DNA from: Candidatus Thermodiscus eudorianus
Lineage (GTDB): Archaea > Thermoproteota > Thermoprotei_A > Sulfolobales > Acidilobaceae
DNA: 64,000 bases
Reading direction: 5' to 3'
Assembly (NCBI GenBank): GCA_015521085.1
Contig: WAOW01000002.1
Span: 21,895 to 85,894 of the forward strand
Below are positions 1 to 9,122 of this stretch, piece by piece (position 1 is the stretch's first letter; each line of letters begins with the position of its first letter). The translations under genes and the position numbers were made by a program. Below the pieces are notes generated by a model. That model was not told the DNA's origin, searched no databases, and saw only the letters and a list, made by a program, of their open reading frames with translations.

Positions 1-450
1 GCCGAGAGCCAATAGACCCAATACTATGTTTGTAGCCGGCCCCGCCTCCACGCTCCTAACCCACCCCCGTGGATTGTAGACATAATAGGCGGTAACACCC
101 ACGTAGCCCGGGGCCAGGATAACGATCCCCGGTATAAACCCCGTCAGAAACGTCAAGAGGACTCCATAGGGCGTAGCATAGAACTCCGCGTACAATCCAT
201 GCCTCCTGGCAACGGTCCTATGCGCTATTTCATGGCCTATGAAACCTACAAGCACGCCTATAAAGTAGGGACTGGTGTAAAACGACGGCTTTAAAATATT
301 CCATATTTTCCCTACGGCGACGATCATTGAAACTAGCGCGAGAATCCACGACACAGGCTCCCCTATAGGCCTCGATCCACGCATTCCATGCTTCCTCCAG
401 ATCCAATCGGATAGCCCGTTAACCTCCCTTAATACCGGTTCCGCAGCCAT
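1..450 (-). CDS. Site-2-type membrane zinc metalloprotease (M50-like), N-terminal part
   Basis: This frame is open for 150 codons from an ATG at 450 and runs off the left edge, so the C-terminus is missing. It has hydrophobic segments and the zinc-ligand motif HEIAH (in GFIGHEIAHR), followed by more membrane segments and a conserved-looking SVEAGPATN stretch, as in site-2 proteases, where a second ligand lies further on. By family such proteins cut other membrane proteins inside the bilayer, often to release regulators; the substrate here is unknown. The start codon is only 26 bp from the start of the divergent gene at 477, so the promoters of one or both genes must lie inside the neighbour. 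The M50-like family call is good; the exact subfamily is not determinable. Confidence 0.75.
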   Translation of the reverse strand, partial: MAAEPVLREVNGLSDWIWRKHGMRGSRPIGEPVSWILALVSMIVAVGKIWNILKPSFYTSPYFIGVLVGFIGHEIAHRTVARRHGLYAEFYATPYGVLLTFLTGFIPGIVILAPGYVGVTAYYVYNPRGWVRSVEAGPATNIVLGLLALG

Positions 451-476
451 AGACTGAGGAGGAGGGTCCCCCGGGT

Positions 477-827
477 ATGAGTGAAATAGACTTTGAGCTG
501 GCCCTCGAAATAATAGCTGAAGACCTCAGGAGGCTTGAGAGGGCAGCGAAGGCCCTCGAAGAAAACGGGAACATGCAAGCCGCCTATGATGCTAGGTCGT
601 GGAAGATAGCCATGGGTAGGCTCTACGTGGACCTCAGGAATCTTGCCGACTCTATAGAGGGGGAAAGGTTCATAGAGGCCTCTGAGGGGGCATGCACGCT
701 ACTACACAGGATATACACGCTACTCAACGCTGCAGGCGAGGAGAGATACATGTTCGTGACCGGCCCCAGCAAGAGGATCCTCACGGCGTTATTAACCCTC
801 GCCTCCAAGTACTGCAACAAGGGATGA
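477..827 (+). CDS. Hypothetical helical protein, 116 aa
   Basis: I do not recognise this family. The protein is predicted almost wholly alpha-helical, acidic at the N-terminus (MSEIDFELALEIIAEDL), with no signal peptide or membrane span and no obvious catalytic motif. A purine-rich Shine-Dalgarno-like stretch (GAGGAGGAGG) lies about 10 bases upstream of the ATG, which supports the start. It is divergent from the membrane protease with a 26-bp gap. Codon use matches the neighbours, so it looks like a real gene. A helical-bundle or partner-binding role is possible but not shown. Confidence 0.6.
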   Translation: MSEIDFELALEIIAEDLRRLERAAKALEENGNMQAAYDARSWKIAMGRLYVDLRNLADSIEGERFIEASEGACTLLHRIYTLLNAAGEERYMFVTGPSKRILTALLTLASKYCNKG

Positions 828-964
828 GCGGGCTTCTCGGCCTCTTCCGATCGGTGAGGGAGCTTTAGGCCGGCGACCCGCTATACTCGGACTCGTTTAA
901 ACTCTAGGTATGAGATATATGTCCTCAACGGTGACTATATAATTATAGAGGAGGTGATGGTCAA

Positions 965-1447
965 ATGGCACTGGAGAACCACGTCGAAGTCGAATTTCCC
1001 CGCGTGCCCATAAAGCCTGTTGGAGCTAAAGAGGTAAGAGAGCTGGAAATAGCTCTCATCATAGGGACTATACTCAGGCCCGACGTATTCAAGGAATTCC
1101 TTGAGCCCAAAGAGTTCACCACCTGGGTCGACAGCCTAGCTGTAGCGGCGGGTGCACTAGCTAGGGAGAAAGCCGGCTATACCATATCCAGGATCGCCGA
1201 GGAACTCGGCAGGTCCGAGGCCACGATCAGGAACCATCTACAGGGCAAGACGAAGGCAGGCCAGTTAGTCCGTGAAACTTACGACATGCTAAAGACCGGT
1301 AAACTCAGGATAATAGTCCCCATTGCTCCGGCGGAAGCCAGGAAGCTGGAAGAGCGGGTCAGGGAGTTAGAGGAAGAGAATAAGAAGCTCAAGGACAAGC
1401 TAGAGAAGGCTAAACGTACTCTGCAAGAGCTACTGGCCGAGCTCTAG
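965..1447 (+). CDS. Archaeal helix-turn-helix transcriptional regulator with C-terminal coiled coil
   Basis: The 160-aa protein has a helical N-terminal half, a clear helix-turn-helix around residues 75-95 (YTISRIAEELGRSEATIRNH), a short linker, and a strongly charged coiled coil from about residue 120 to the end (KLEERVRELEEENKKLKDKL). This layout suits a dimeric DNA-binding protein and resembles archaeal predicted regulators of the COG1318 type; that assignment is from memory. A strong ribosome site GGAGGTGAT stands about 6 bases before the ATG. AT-rich TATA-like stretches occur near 896-904 and 932-942. The targets are unknown. Confidence 0.7.
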   Translation: MALENHVEVEFPRVPIKPVGAKEVRELEIALIIGTILRPDVFKEFLEPKEFTTWVDSLAVAAGALAREKAGYTISRIAEELGRSEATIRNHLQGKTKAGQLVRETYDMLKTGKLRIIVPIAPAEARKLEERVRELEEENKKLKDKLEKAKRTLQELLAEL

Positions 1448-1495
1448 CGTTCCCCACTATATACCCCCTCCACCGGACTCCACTACTGGAGGCGG

Positions 1496-1774
1496 GTGTA
1501 TAGACGATTGTCTCATAGCCTAGACGAGTTCACGGCGGCTAAGGCTAAGAAGGGACCAGTGATCTACAAGCCAATCCATATACTCTACACGAGGCCTAGG
1601 TCCGAGTGCAATTTCTTCAAATATACCGAGGAGTCAGGCGGCTACATAGCCTGGTGCATGGTCCTAAACAGGCCGTTAACTAAAGACGAGGCGATAAAGT
1701 GCGAGAAGTACTGGAAAACTTGCCCCTATAGGAGGATCGGCCTTCAGATGGAGGAAGATAGCATGGAGGGCTAG
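1496..1774 (+). CDS. Small cysteine-containing hypothetical protein
   Basis: This 92-aa protein starts with GTG at 1496, with GGAGG just upstream. Four cysteines (SEC, AWC, IKC, KTC) spread over residues 40-75 in a compact basic and aromatic region could bind zinc or an iron-sulfur cluster. That is inference from spacing only. I do not recognise a named family. The 3' end overlaps the convergent gene at 1771 by 4 bp, a tight packing common in this window. Confidence 0.55.
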   Translation: MYRRLSHSLDEFTAAKAKKGPVIYKPIHILYTRPRSECNFFKYTEESGGYIAWCMVLNRPLTKDEAIKCEKYWKTCPYRRIGLQMEEDSMEG

Positions 1775-2124
1775 GCTCTAACACGCCTGATTGAAACACC
1801 CAGCTCTCCTGCCCTAGCCCTAACCTGGTCCGAGAGCTTTGGACCAGCCCCGTAGAGGACTAGTATGGGCTTGTATCCCTCCTCCTTTGCCTTACCTGCT
1901 AGCCCCTCGACTATATCCACGGGGACAGGCCCGCTCTTATAGTAGACCTTCACCGCCAGTTTATCCCCCTTCTTGACAGCCGTGAAGTTATACGGTGCAG
2001 CTTCGTCAACCGTCACTACATCGACTCTATAGCCAGCTTCCCTGTACCTTCCTGCGACCTTACCCACAACACCGTACTTCTGGGCGAGTTTCTTCGCCTC
2101 GAAGGCCTCTCTCGCAGTGGTCAA
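1771..2124 (-). CDS. PD-(D/E)XK nuclease-like protein, possibly inactive
   Basis: The 117-aa protein resembles small Mrr/restriction-endonuclase-like archaeal proteins: an N-terminal helix, then strands YRVDVVTV, YNFTAVKKGDKLAVKVYYKSG and KPILVLYG, with a C-terminal helix and strand. In active members the core usually reads P-D-[..]-A-V-E-V-K; here the positions appear as P-Y and A-V-K-V, so the key acid residues seem replaced. It may therefore bind DNA without cutting it. This is by eye and needs a structural comparison. A TATA-like box at 2161-2169 would give a leader of about 15 nt. Confidence 0.5.
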   Translation of the reverse strand: MTTAREAFEAKKLAQKYGVVGKVAGRYREAGYRVDVVTVDEAAPYNFTAVKKGDKLAVKVYYKSGPVPVDIVEGLAGKAKEEGYKPILVLYGAGPKLSDQVRARAGELGVSIRRVRA

Positions 2125-2160
2125 CGCGTATACACCCTGGTTGCATAAGGATGTGCCGTG

Positions 2161-2169
2161 CTTTTTTAT
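2161..2169 (-). promoter_or_regulatory. TATA-like box for the nuclease-like gene
   Basis: On the minus strand the sequence reads ATAAAAAAG, centred about 41 bases before the ATG at 2124. With the usual spacing of about 26 bases the transcript would start near 2139. It overlaps the last codon of the carbamate kinase gene. Confidence 0.45.
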
Positions 2170-3110
2170 GGCTTGCCGGGTTCTACATGGGTTCCACTAT
2201 CTCCACGGTAGACACTGTATGCCTCCTCTAGGCTACCTATCGAAGCTGTCCTCCCAGTCTTCCTAACGTACTCTATGACGGCTTCGACCTTGGGCCCCAT
2301 GCTCCCTGGAGGGAAATAGCCTTCACGGTGGTAGGCTTCTAGTTCGTCAACACTCACCTTTCCAAGCCATATCTCGCCTGGCCCGCCATAGTTTAATGCC
2401 ACACCCTTAACATCGGTCAATATAATGAACCGGTCAGCCTTTATGGTCTGAGCCAGGAGGCTACTGGCTAGGTCTTTATCAATAACGGCTTCCACAGGCT
2501 CTAGATCCTCGGTAACCGGTATTCCCCCGCCACCGACAGCTATCACAATGTACCCTTCTTTGACTAGGCCCTCTACCACCTTAGACTCTAGTATCTTGAT
2601 CGGCCTCGGACTAGGCACTACTCTCCGGTATAACCCACGGGGGTCCCTCTTGAACACCCAACCATGCCGCCTGGCCAGCTCCTCCGCCTCTTCCCGAGTA
2701 TAGTATGAGCCTATGAACTTCGATGGGTCACGGAAGGCTGGATCCCTACTCGACACTACAACCCTGGTAACAACCGTGGCGGTCTTAACACTTATCCCTA
2801 GCCTAGCGGCTTCTCGCTCCAAGGCATGAGCTATCAGGTATCCAATCCAGCCTTGGGTCATGGCGACTGCTAGATCCAGGCTCTGCCTGGGCTTGTCCCT
2901 TGGCAAAGCCTCAAAAGCCTCAAGTAGGTATCCTACCTGGGGCCCATTGCCGTGTGTAATCACTAGTCTTACTCCGTCAGCGGCAATCCTGAGGAGCTGT
3001 CTTACGGCGCTCCGCACGGTTCGCCATTGCTCCTCCGGAGAACCCTTCATCCCTTTCTTTATAATGGCATTGCCTCCGAGGGCTATGACTAGGGTCTCCA
3101 AGCTCTTCAC
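2166..3110 (-). CDS. arcC: Carbamate kinase
   Basis: The 314-aa length and motifs fit carbamate kinase (amino acid kinase fold), which interconverts carbamoyl phosphate plus ADP with carbamate plus ATP. Visible signatures are the N-terminal ALGGNAII, THGNGPQVG near residue 53, AVGGGGIPV near 195 and IDKDLASSLLA near 215, with a GSMGPKVEA loop near the end. In archaea the enzyme can also make carbamoyl phosphate for pyrimidine and arginine synthesis; direction here is not shown. Its start overlaps the stop of the upstream COG2403-type gene by 4 bp, so the two are probably co-transcribed and translationally coupled. Confidence 0.92.
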   Translation of the reverse strand: MKSLETLVIALGGNAIIKKGMKGSPEEQWRTVRSAVRQLLRIAADGVRLVITHGNGPQVGYLLEAFEALPRDKPRQSLDLAVAMTQGWIGYLIAHALEREAARLGISVKTATVVTRVVVSSRDPAFRDPSKFIGSYYTREEAEELARRHGWVFKRDPRGLYRRVVPSPRPIKILESKVVEGLVKEGYIVIAVGGGGIPVTEDLEPVEAVIDKDLASSLLAQTIKADRFIILTDVKGVALNYGGPGEIWLGKVSVDELEAYHREGYFPPGSMGPKVEAVIEYVRKTGRTASIGSLEEAYSVYRGDSGTHVEPGKP

Positions 3111-4474
3111 CGCTCTATACCGTACTTCAGCTTCATCTTGGCTCTGGCGAGGAACTTCTCTACGAGTTCTTCCAGGGTGGGTCCCTCAATTATCTTCACG
3201 TCATAGTATACCTGTACTATTGGCTTGTCCACCTTCACTATTCTATCCAATCTTATTGGGGTCCCGGCAACCACTACATCGGCAGGAGTGTTCTTTATGG
3301 TCTCTTCGAGGTCCCTTATCTGGCTTGGCGTGTAGCCGGTGCTTGGAAGAACGGGCCCCATATGGGGGTACTCCTTGTAGATCTCGGCGATGACCCCCTT
3401 GGCATATGGTCTGGGGTCTATTATCTCGCGTGCACCGAACTTTTTAGCCGCCACGTAGCCAGCGCCATAGGGCGAGCCTCCGTGGGTTACGGTGGGAGAG
3501 TCCTCAACTACCACAACTCTCTTGTCTCTTATTAGGCTGGGGTCGTCTACTTTGACCTCACTCACCGCAACGGAGATCTCTGCGCTTGGATTAATTCTCT
3601 TAACATTCATCTTTATCTCTTCTACGGCCTCCCTACTCGATTGATCGGCCTTGTTTATTATGACAGCGTCTGCCATCCTAACGTTTACTTCGCCAGGGAA
3701 GCTCTTAACTTCGTGGCCTGGCCTCATAGCGTCGGCGACCGTTATCATGTAATCGGGCTTGTAGAAGGGCCAGTCGTTGTTGCCCCCGTCCCAGAGTATT
3801 ATGTCGGCTTCCCTTTCGGCTTGTTTAAGGATCTCGCCATAGTCTACTCCAGCGTAAACTACGACTCCCATGTTTATGTAATGCTCGTATTCTTCCCGCT
3901 CCTCTACGGTCACGTTATACTTGTCCAAGTCCTCCATGGACTCGAACCTCTGGACGGCCATCTTAGCTAGATCCCCGTAAGCCATTGGATGCCTGACGGG
4001 CACTACCCGGAAGCCCCTCGCTCTCAGGAGCCCAACTATTCTCCTCGATACACTGCTCTTCCCAGCGCCCGTTCTAACAGCGGTAACTGCTATAACGGGC
4101 TTCGCCGAAGCCAGCATAGTGTCTCTAGGGCCTAGGATCATAAAGGATGCCCCCGTCCCCAGGGCCGCGGATAGCTTATGTCCCACGTCATCGTAAAGGA
4201 GGTCGCTGTAAGCGAGCACTACCATATCGACTCCGAACGACTTGACCACGTCACCCAAATCCTCCTCTGGGACTATAGGGATCCCAGAAGGATACAGGCT
4301 ACCGGCAAGCTCTGGAGGATAACGACGCCCCTCTATACCCGGTATCTGAGCCGCGGTAAACGCTACAACCCTATACTTAGGGTTGTCCCTGAAGAAGACG
4401 TTGAAATTGTGGAAGTCCCTTCCGCCTGCTCCCATAATTACAACTCTAACAGGCCTCTCCATAACAACCACCAA
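3107..4474 (-). CDS. COG2403-type P-loop protein (cyclic 2,3-diphosphoglycerate synthetase-like)
   Basis: The 455-aa protein begins with a nucleotide-binding segment VVIMGAGGRDFHNFN, then a Walker A-like loop TAVRTGAGKSS near residue 135, a WDGGNNDWPF motif and an NKAD guanine-type specificity-like motif near 275. This matches the archaeal family often labelled predicted GTPase or cyclic 2,3-diphosphoglycerate synthetase. The true substrate in this lineage is uncertain. ATG codons at 4474 and 4462 are both possible starts. The 4-bp overlap with arcC suggests a shared task, perhaps carbamoyl phosphate or anionic metabolite handling; that is inference. Confidence 0.8.
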   Translation of the reverse strand: MVVVMERPVRVVIMGAGGRDFHNFNVFFRDNPKYRVVAFTAAQIPGIEGRRYPPELAGSLYPSGIPIVPEEDLGDVVKSFGVDMVVLAYSDLLYDDVGHKLSAALGTGASFMILGPRDTMLASAKPVIAVTAVRTGAGKSSVSRRIVGLLRARGFRVVPVRHPMAYGDLAKMAVQRFESMEDLDKYNVTVEEREEYEHYINMGVVVYAGVDYGEILKQAEREADIILWDGGNNDWPFYKPDYMITVADAMRPGHEVKSFPGEVNVRMADAVIINKADQSSREAVEEIKMNVKRINPSAEISVAVSEVKVDDPSLIRDKRVVVVEDSPTVTHGGSPYGAGYVAAKKFGAREIIDPRPYAKGVIAEIYKEYPHMGPVLPSTGYTPSQIRDLEETIKNTPADVVVAGTPIRLDRIVKVDKPIVQVYYDVKIIEGPTLEELVEKFLARAKMKLKYGIER

Positions 4475-4600
4475 TACTCATCGTCGCAGTACGTGGAATA
4501 AGAGGCTTGGTTATAATGATCCCACCAGTATATGGAGAGCGAACCGCATATTTTTGCCGTTACTCCTTCAGTCTCCACAGGTCGATTGGGTGCGTGACAT

Positions 4601-7030
4601 TTGGCTAAGGGTAAGGGAGGTAAGGAGCGTTCCCCTAAGAAGCATAAAGGCGAGATAGGGGGCATCACTACCCGCCTAGCGCTACTCGCCTCAAAATATT
4701 CAACCCCGATAACGTTGGCCGTACTCATACTCCTGCTGGCGCTAGGCACTTACGTCAGGATCTTGCCAGCGCTCAAATACGGGTTAGAACTAGACGCCAA
4801 CGACCCGTGGATCGCCTACTGGGAGGCGGAGTACTTCCACAAGCATGGACTCTTCAGCTTCTCAGGGCTCTCGCACGTGAAGGAGTTCTGGTGGCCCGTT
4901 GGGAGGGACATCCTCCACTCGGACTCGCTAGGGGTAGCCTGGCTAGCAGCAGCCACCTATGGGCTGGGGGCCAAGCTCGGATTATCCCTCAAGGAATGGA
5001 TAGCGCTTTTCCCAGTGTTCGCGGGTAGCCTAGCTATACTAATGTTGTTCCTGCTAGTCTACACTATCACTAGGTCGAAGCTGGCTGGCTTGGTCTCCGC
5101 AGCATTCTTCGCCTTGTCTCCAGGAGCCATTACCAGGACGACTGTCGGATTCGTCGAGAAGACTGGTATAGCTGTCCCGGCCCTGGCACTATTCTATATC
5201 TTCCTCACCCTATCGCTTAGACATAGGAAGTCGACTAGAGGACTCTTGTATTCGGTACTAGCGGGGCTCTCGGGAAGCTTGGTAGGCTTCCTGTGGGGAG
5301 GCTATCACCTCGTGACTATATCAATCGCGTTAGCTATGTTGATAGACCCCCTCTTCGGAAAACCTGAGATAGACAGACTTAAGATGTATGCAGTGCTCAC
5401 TATCTCCTACGTAATATCCGCCTCGGCCATCCCAAGCATAGGATTACAATATTTCGTGGGCAGGCTAGGGTCCCTCGACATAGTAATGCTCGTCATATAC
5501 GCCCTCGAAGTATACGTGGATAAGATTCCCCTCATAAACAAGATACTGGAAGACGGAATCACACCGAGATTCCAAGCCTGGCTAATCCTAGTACTCCTAA
5601 CGGCCGGGTTCATAGCAGTTTATACTGGCCTCATACCAATGAGCCTCAGATTCCAGGCAGCCCTAGGCATAAGGAATATCAGCCCCCTCGTCGAGAGCGT
5701 CCAAGAGCACCAGCCAGCGCCTCTCTCTAGGCTATTCAGGGAATACGGCCTAGCTTTGCTCTTCGTCCTAGCCGGAGTCATCGTGTTTACAGCCAGGTTC
5801 TTGAAGGGAAGATACGAGCTCCACGAAGCGATTCCGAGCGCTGTACTGTATTTCATGGCTCTCCTACTCTTCTATGCCAACAAGCAACTAGCGTACTTTA
5901 CCCAGATGGCGTCGCTCTATGTGACGATAGCTGCCGGCCTGGCCGTTGCAGAGTTTACGAGCGGCGCGGTATGGGTTCACAGGCCAGGCAAGGCCGGCAG
6001 TAGACATGAGCTGGGCGATCCATTGAAGGTACTAGCAGGAATATTTATAGTGCTCATAGTCGGTATGGGGGTGGCGTACTATGGCGACCAAGCGTACAAC
6101 TCCAACAGCTACAGAGCCCCGCAAATACTCACGTCAGGCCTATCGCCGTTAACCATCCTAACACCTGAGGGCGAGAGGAAGGTAGTAGTCCCGTTGAACG
6201 ACGCGTGGTTGAACGCCCTCCAATGGATAAAGAACAATACTAGAAAGGATGCCCTAGTCATCAGCTGGTGGGACTACGGTTACTGGATAACAGTCAATAC
6301 TGGGAGGAGAACTGTAGCAGACGGCTCTACCTTTAACGAGACGCAGATCCGGGCTCTGGCAAGGCTCCTGACAGGCGACGAGGGAGAGGCAAACTATCTC
6401 TTAAGAAGCGTATTCAAGGCCGAGCCCAATAACACCTACATAGTCTTCTACGAGGTCTTCGAGGGAGTAGTCGACTTAAAGAACAACATGACAATACTCT
6501 ATCCCAAGCCCGAAGCGATACAGAGACCCCAGCAGGGCCTGCCAGGAGTAGTAATACACGGTTTAGCAGACTTCCCCAAGTCCATACAAATGCTCCGAAT
6601 ATCCTACAGGATCCCCCCATTCTCAAAGTCCATACTACACACGGCATACACTACAGTCTACGTCGACAGGAGGGGTAGCGAGTGGATCGAGTTCCCAGGC
6701 TTCGTAGGCCAGCCCCAGGAGAACGCCACCAGAGTCAAGAACGCTCTAATATATAAGATGGCCATAGACGGCATATCATCACTGCCCAAGACTGCGATCA
6801 CGGATTCATCATGCGAGGCCGTGATTAACAGGACCAGAGCCTCCCTAATGGCGGTAGCTGCGGCTTCCTCGCCGATGGGAGGCTACGAGGTCCAGTATAT
6901 ACTCCCTGGGAAGCCTTTCAACTCGTTCAAACCAGTCGCGACAAGCATATCCTGTCCGATAGTGAACCAACAGACAGACAGGTACACGCTACTAGCGGTG
7001 GTAGTGTTCATATACCAGTGGACCGGTTAA
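4601..7030 (+). CDS. aglB: Archaeal oligosaccharyltransferase (STT3 family)
   Basis: The 809-aa protein is the catalytic oligosaccharyltransferase that moves lipid-linked glycans onto Asn-X-Ser/Thr sites of exported proteins. After a short basic tail there are about a dozen membrane segments (residues about 35-480), with the first luminal loop carrying an acidic motif (LDANDPWIAYW, about 64-74) for metal binding. The conserved acceptor-binding motif WWDYG is at residues 556-560, in the extracytoplasmic domain. The start is TTG at 4601. Length is in the usual range for crenarchaeal AglB. A CdvB-like gene follows after 66 bp on the same strand. Confidence 0.93.
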   Translation: MAKGKGGKERSPKKHKGEIGGITTRLALLASKYSTPITLAVLILLLALGTYVRILPALKYGLELDANDPWIAYWEAEYFHKHGLFSFSGLSHVKEFWWPVGRDILHSDSLGVAWLAAATYGLGAKLGLSLKEWIALFPVFAGSLAILMLFLLVYTITRSKLAGLVSAAFFALSPGAITRTTVGFVEKTGIAVPALALFYIFLTLSLRHRKSTRGLLYSVLAGLSGSLVGFLWGGYHLVTISIALAMLIDPLFGKPEIDRLKMYAVLTISYVISASAIPSIGLQYFVGRLGSLDIVMLVIYALEVYVDKIPLINKILEDGITPRFQAWLILVLLTAGFIAVYTGLIPMSLRFQAALGIRNISPLVESVQEHQPAPLSRLFREYGLALLFVLAGVIVFTARFLKGRYELHEAIPSAVLYFMALLLFYANKQLAYFTQMASLYVTIAAGLAVAEFTSGAVWVHRPGKAGSRHELGDPLKVLAGIFIVLIVGMGVAYYGDQAYNSNSYRAPQILTSGLSPLTILTPEGERKVVVPLNDAWLNALQWIKNNTRKDALVISWWDYGYWITVNTGRRTVADGSTFNETQIRALARLLTGDEGEANYLLRSVFKAEPNNTYIVFYEVFEGVVDLKNNMTILYPKPEAIQRPQQGLPGVVIHGLADFPKSIQMLRISYRIPPFSKSILHTAYTTVYVDRRGSEWIEFPGFVGQPQENATRVKNALIYKMAIDGISSLPKTAITDSSCEAVINRTRASLMAVAAASSPMGGYEVQYILPGKPFNSFKPVATSISCPIVNQQTDRYTLLAVVVFIYQWTG

Positions 7031-7096
7031 TAGGCTTCCTACACCAAATATTACATCGCCTGGGGATCGGATAACCGTTACGAGAGGCTTAGGGAA

Positions 7097-7588
7097 ATGG
7101 CCAAAGGCTCCAGGAAGAGAAACATTATGAAGACCATGATGGAAGCACTGGCATTAGTACGTAGAGCGCAAATCGAGGTACGCAGGGCTAAAGCCAGGGC
7201 AAAGACTATGTCCAAGTTACTCTCAGAGGCCGAGTACCGGGAACTGGCAACCTCTCTCGAAACCCTCGATATAGTCTTAGAGAAGATTGCCCTGAGACTC
7301 CAAACTATGCTGGTCGCTGGGGTGATCAATAGAGAACTCCTAGAAGCCCCGCGGGAGATATTGAGAAAGGCTATGTCTATATCCTCTATGATACCGCCGA
7401 ACATAGGAGAGACGCTGGCAGAGATATCAGACGCTATCGATATGCTCATCTCCTCCGCTCCAACGATGCCTGAGGAGGCGCCATCTTTGATCGAGATGAG
7501 TGAGTCATCGCCGTCGGATTACGCTGAGAGTGTCTTACGTGAAGCCAGAGAGGAAGCCAGGAGGAGGCTTGAGGGATTGAGTGAATAA
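7097..7588 (+). CDS. ESCRT-III/CdvB-like protein
   Basis: The 163-aa helical protein has a basic first helix pair (about residues 10-65), then TLDIVLEKIALRLQTM and a PPNIGETLAEISDAIDMLI segment that line up by eye with the Snf7-type core of crenarchaeal CdvB (similar LERVKLRLETV and ELEEIVSSINDLIV segments). The end, LREAREEARRRLEGL, looks like a MIM-type motif that binds the CdvC/Vps4 ATPase. By family it would polymerise on membranes in division or vesicle budding. It lacks a winged-helix tail, so it is more like a CdvB paralogue than CdvB itself. No cdvA or cdvC is in the window. Confidence 0.68.
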   Translation: MAKGSRKRNIMKTMMEALALVRRAQIEVRRAKARAKTMSKLLSEAEYRELATSLETLDIVLEKIALRLQTMLVAGVINRELLEAPREILRKAMSISSMIPPNIGETLAEISDAIDMLISSAPTMPEEAPSLIEMSESSPSDYAESVLREAREEARRRLEGLSE

Positions 7589-7680
7589 ATCCCTAGAAGC
7601 GACATGATTCTCCCTGCGGGCCCATGAGGAGTCCTAGCCAGGCTTAGCTGGCGTGCTGAGTGGACCACAATCCGAGGCCC

Positions 7681-7690
7681 AAATTATAAC
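7681..7690 (+). promoter_or_regulatory. TATA box of serS
   Basis: AAATTATAAC is centred 42 bases before the GTG at 7728. A transcript starting near 7712 would have a leader of about 16 nt containing AGGAG at 7721-7725. This argues that translation starts at 7728 and not at the upstream GTG at 7653. Confidence 0.5.
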
Positions 7691-7727
7691 CCTCTCCCGG
7701 CCCTGGGTCGTTCTGGGTAGAGGAGTT

Positions 7728-9122
7728 GTGGGTTGGAGCATACTAGACCTCTTGAGGAACAATCCAGAAAAGCTAAAGCACTATGTAAGGATTAGGTTGA
7801 TGGACGAAGCGCTAGTCGACAAGGCTCTGAACCTAGACGCTAGATGGCGGAGCCTTCTTACAGAGGTTAACGAGCTACGCCATAAACACAATGTGATTAG
7901 CAGGTCAATCGGTAAAACAAGAGATCCTAGCGAGAAGAGGAAGCTAATTGAGGAGGCTAAGGCTCTACTGTCAGAGTTAAGAGAGAAGGAAGAGGAGCTC
8001 AAGAGAATTGAAGCTGAGAGGGAGAGAGTTCTCCTAATGCTTCCTAATGTAGTAGAAGACGATGTACCGGTGGGAGACGAGACAGCGACTGTCCCAGTGG
8101 AGTTCTGGGGTAGACCTCGGGTGTGGAGGGGGCATCTAAAAGAGTTCATGGAGGAGACTAGGGGCTTTAACGTGGAGTATGATGTAATCGACTGGAAGCC
8201 GATAGGCCACGCGGACATGCTGGAGAACGTGCTAAGACTAGGTGATACTCTAAGAGCCGCGAAGGTGGCTGGTTCACGGTTCTATTATCTCTTCGAGGAC
8301 CTGGTGTGGCTTGACTTGGCTCTGCTCCAGTACGCGCTCGACGTATTAACCAGGAAGGGCTACACTGTCGTCCTCCCTCCATATATGCTGCGCCACGAGG
8401 TCATGACAAGGGTTATCGATATTGATACCTTTAAGGACGCTATCTACAAGCTAGAGAACGATGACCTGTACTTGATTTCAACCGCTGAGCATCCCCTGGC
8501 ATCACTCTATTACAAAGAGGAGCTCTACGATGACGAGCTGCCCTTGAAGCTGGTCGGGATAAGCCCATGCTTCAGGAGAGAGGCTGGTGCTGGTAACAGG
8601 GACTTGAAGGGCATATTCCGTGTACACCAGTTCCATAAAGTAGAGCAGTTCATATTCTCTCGGCCGGAGGATAGCAGGAAGCTCCACGAGGAGCTTATAG
8701 AGAACTCCAAGGAGATCTTTCGAGGGCTGGAGATCCCCTTCCGTGTAGTCAATATTGCTTCAGGCGACCTGGGGGCTTGTGCCGTGAAGAAGTACGATCT
8801 TGAGGCGTGGATGCCAGCGCAGGGTAGGTACAGGGAGATGGTCAGCGCGAGCAACTGCACAGACTGGCAAGCCTACAGGCTAGGGATAAGGCTCATTAGG
8901 AGGAAGGGGATGGAAAGGGACTATGTGCACACACTAAACGCGACAGGCATAGCTAGCACTAGAGCTATAACAGCGATACTAGAGAACTTCCAGGAAGAGG
9001 ACGGCACCGTCAAGATACCCAAGGTGTTAAAGAGGTATCTGGAGCCCTTCAAGAAAGCCCCCAAGGACTATATACTGCCTAGGAGGGAACCACCTATACC
9101 ATCACATAGATCCGGGGTCTAA
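7728..9122 (+). CDS. serS: Seryl-tRNA synthetase
   Basis: This class II synthetase charges tRNA-Ser. The N-terminal arm is a long charged coiled coil (about residues 35-110), followed by the catalytic domain with motif 2 ([20 protein letters not shown]), STAEHP for serine recognition, and motif 3 ([12 protein letters not shown]). I prefer GTG 7728 because the protein then begins [13 protein letters not shown], close to the usual SerRS N-terminus, and because of the promoter position; GTG 7653 would add 25 atypical residues. It is the common, not the rare methanogenic, SerRS type. The 3' end overlaps the convergent gene by 4 bp. Confidence 0.93.
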   Translation: MGWSILDLLRNNPEKLKHYVRIRLMDEALVDKALNLDARWRSLLTEVNELRHKHNVISRSIGKTRDPSEKRKLIEEAKALLSELREKEEELKRIEAERERVLLMLPNVVEDDVPVGDETATVPVEFWGRPRVWRGHLKEFMEETRGFNVEYDVIDWKPIGHADMLENVLRLGDTLRAAKVAGSRFYYLFEDLVWLDLALLQYALDVLTRKGYTVVLPPYMLRHEVMTRVIDIDTFKDAIYKLENDDLYLISTAEHPLASLYYKEELYDDELPLKLVGISPCFRREAGAGNRDLKGIFRVHQFHKVEQFIFSRPEDSRKLHEELIENSKEIFRGLEIPFRVVNIASGDLGACAVKKYDLEAWMPAQGRYREMVSASNCTDWQAYRLGIRLIRRKGMERDYVHTLNATGIASTRAITAILENFQEEDGTVKIPKVLKRYLEPFKKAPKDYILPRREPPIPSHRSGV

